Translations under genes and position numbers: made by a program
From: Xiphias gladius
Taxonomy: Eukaryota > Chordata > Actinopteri > Istiophoriformes > Xiphiidae
Direction: 5' to 3'
DNA length: 64,000 bases
Assembly (NCBI RefSeq): GCF_016859285.1
Contig: NC_053417.1
Span: forward strand, 15,066,706-15,130,705
The notes under the pieces: model-generated
Seen by the model: the letters and a program-made list of their open reading frames with translations, nothing else
Database searches by the model: none
What the model was told of the DNA's origin: nothing
In this document: one piece after another, positions 63,904-64,000 of the stretch
How positions within the stretch are numbered: position 1 is the first letter of the stretch
Layout of the letters: every line of letters starts with the position of its first letter

Positions 63904-64000
63904 CTGAGAGGAGAAAGACAGGCCATCAGTGAAGTAACGTGTTTAGCCTCAGCCCAACATCACAGCCAAGCTGAAAGGGTAGGGTGGACTGGGATGAGCT

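Overview
This window comes from a ray-finned fish, probably a percomorph-like teleost. The genes are split by spliceosomal introns, most of them about 80-1000 bp. The protein matches are vertebrate developmental and chromatin genes, and the intergenic and intronic DNA carries short repeat families of a teleost type. No bacterial, viral or plasmid features were seen. All assignments rest on reading translated exons and splice phases by eye, with comparison to family knowledge. No database search was run, and exon edges may be off by a base or two.

Layout, left to right: (1) 1-9.3 kb, + strand: acvr1b (activin receptor type-1B/ALK4). Eight coding exons from the ectodomain to the stop are present; the signal-peptide exon lies off the left edge. 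A 2.3 kb 3'UTR follows. (2) 9.3-10.85 kb: a short convergent intergenic gap holding a long foldback element. (3) 10.85-43 kb, - strand: kmt2d (MLL2/MLL4 histone H3K4 methyltransferase), complete. I reconstructed 54 coding exons with consistent splice phases, giving about 5,095 aa. It has two N-terminal PHD clusters, an HMG box, long Pro- and Gln-rich regions, ePHD-FYRN-FYRC, a WDR5-binding motif and SET/post-SET. (4) 43-47.6 kb: intergenic DNA with a MITE-like element and small repeats. (5) 47.6-52.8 kb, - strand: dhh (desert hedgehog), three coding exons, complete. (6) 52.8-57 kb: intergenic, with microsatellites. (7) 57-64 kb, - strand: lmbr1l (LMBR1-like multipass membrane protein), 14 exons through the stop, with 5' exons off the right edge. 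One intron is U12-type and several introns carry repeats.

The genes are not an operon. kmt2d-dhh-lmbr1l keeps the order known from tetrapods (human 12q13), apart from rhebl1, which I could not find between kmt2d and dhh. acvr1b lies next to kmt2d here, although the two are far apart in human. dhh/lmbr1l mirrors the paralogous shh/lmbr1 pair.

Most notable observations: a complete fourth PHD finger in the first kmt2d cluster, resembling KMT2C and apparently degenerate in human KMT2D; a pure CAG x28 polyglutamine tract; the apparent lack of the human KMT2D proline-rich repeat region; a U12-type intron in lmbr1l; and an Asn in the DHH autoprocessing domain where vertebrate hedgehogs normally have Cys. 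I did not find a convincing undescribed biological system.
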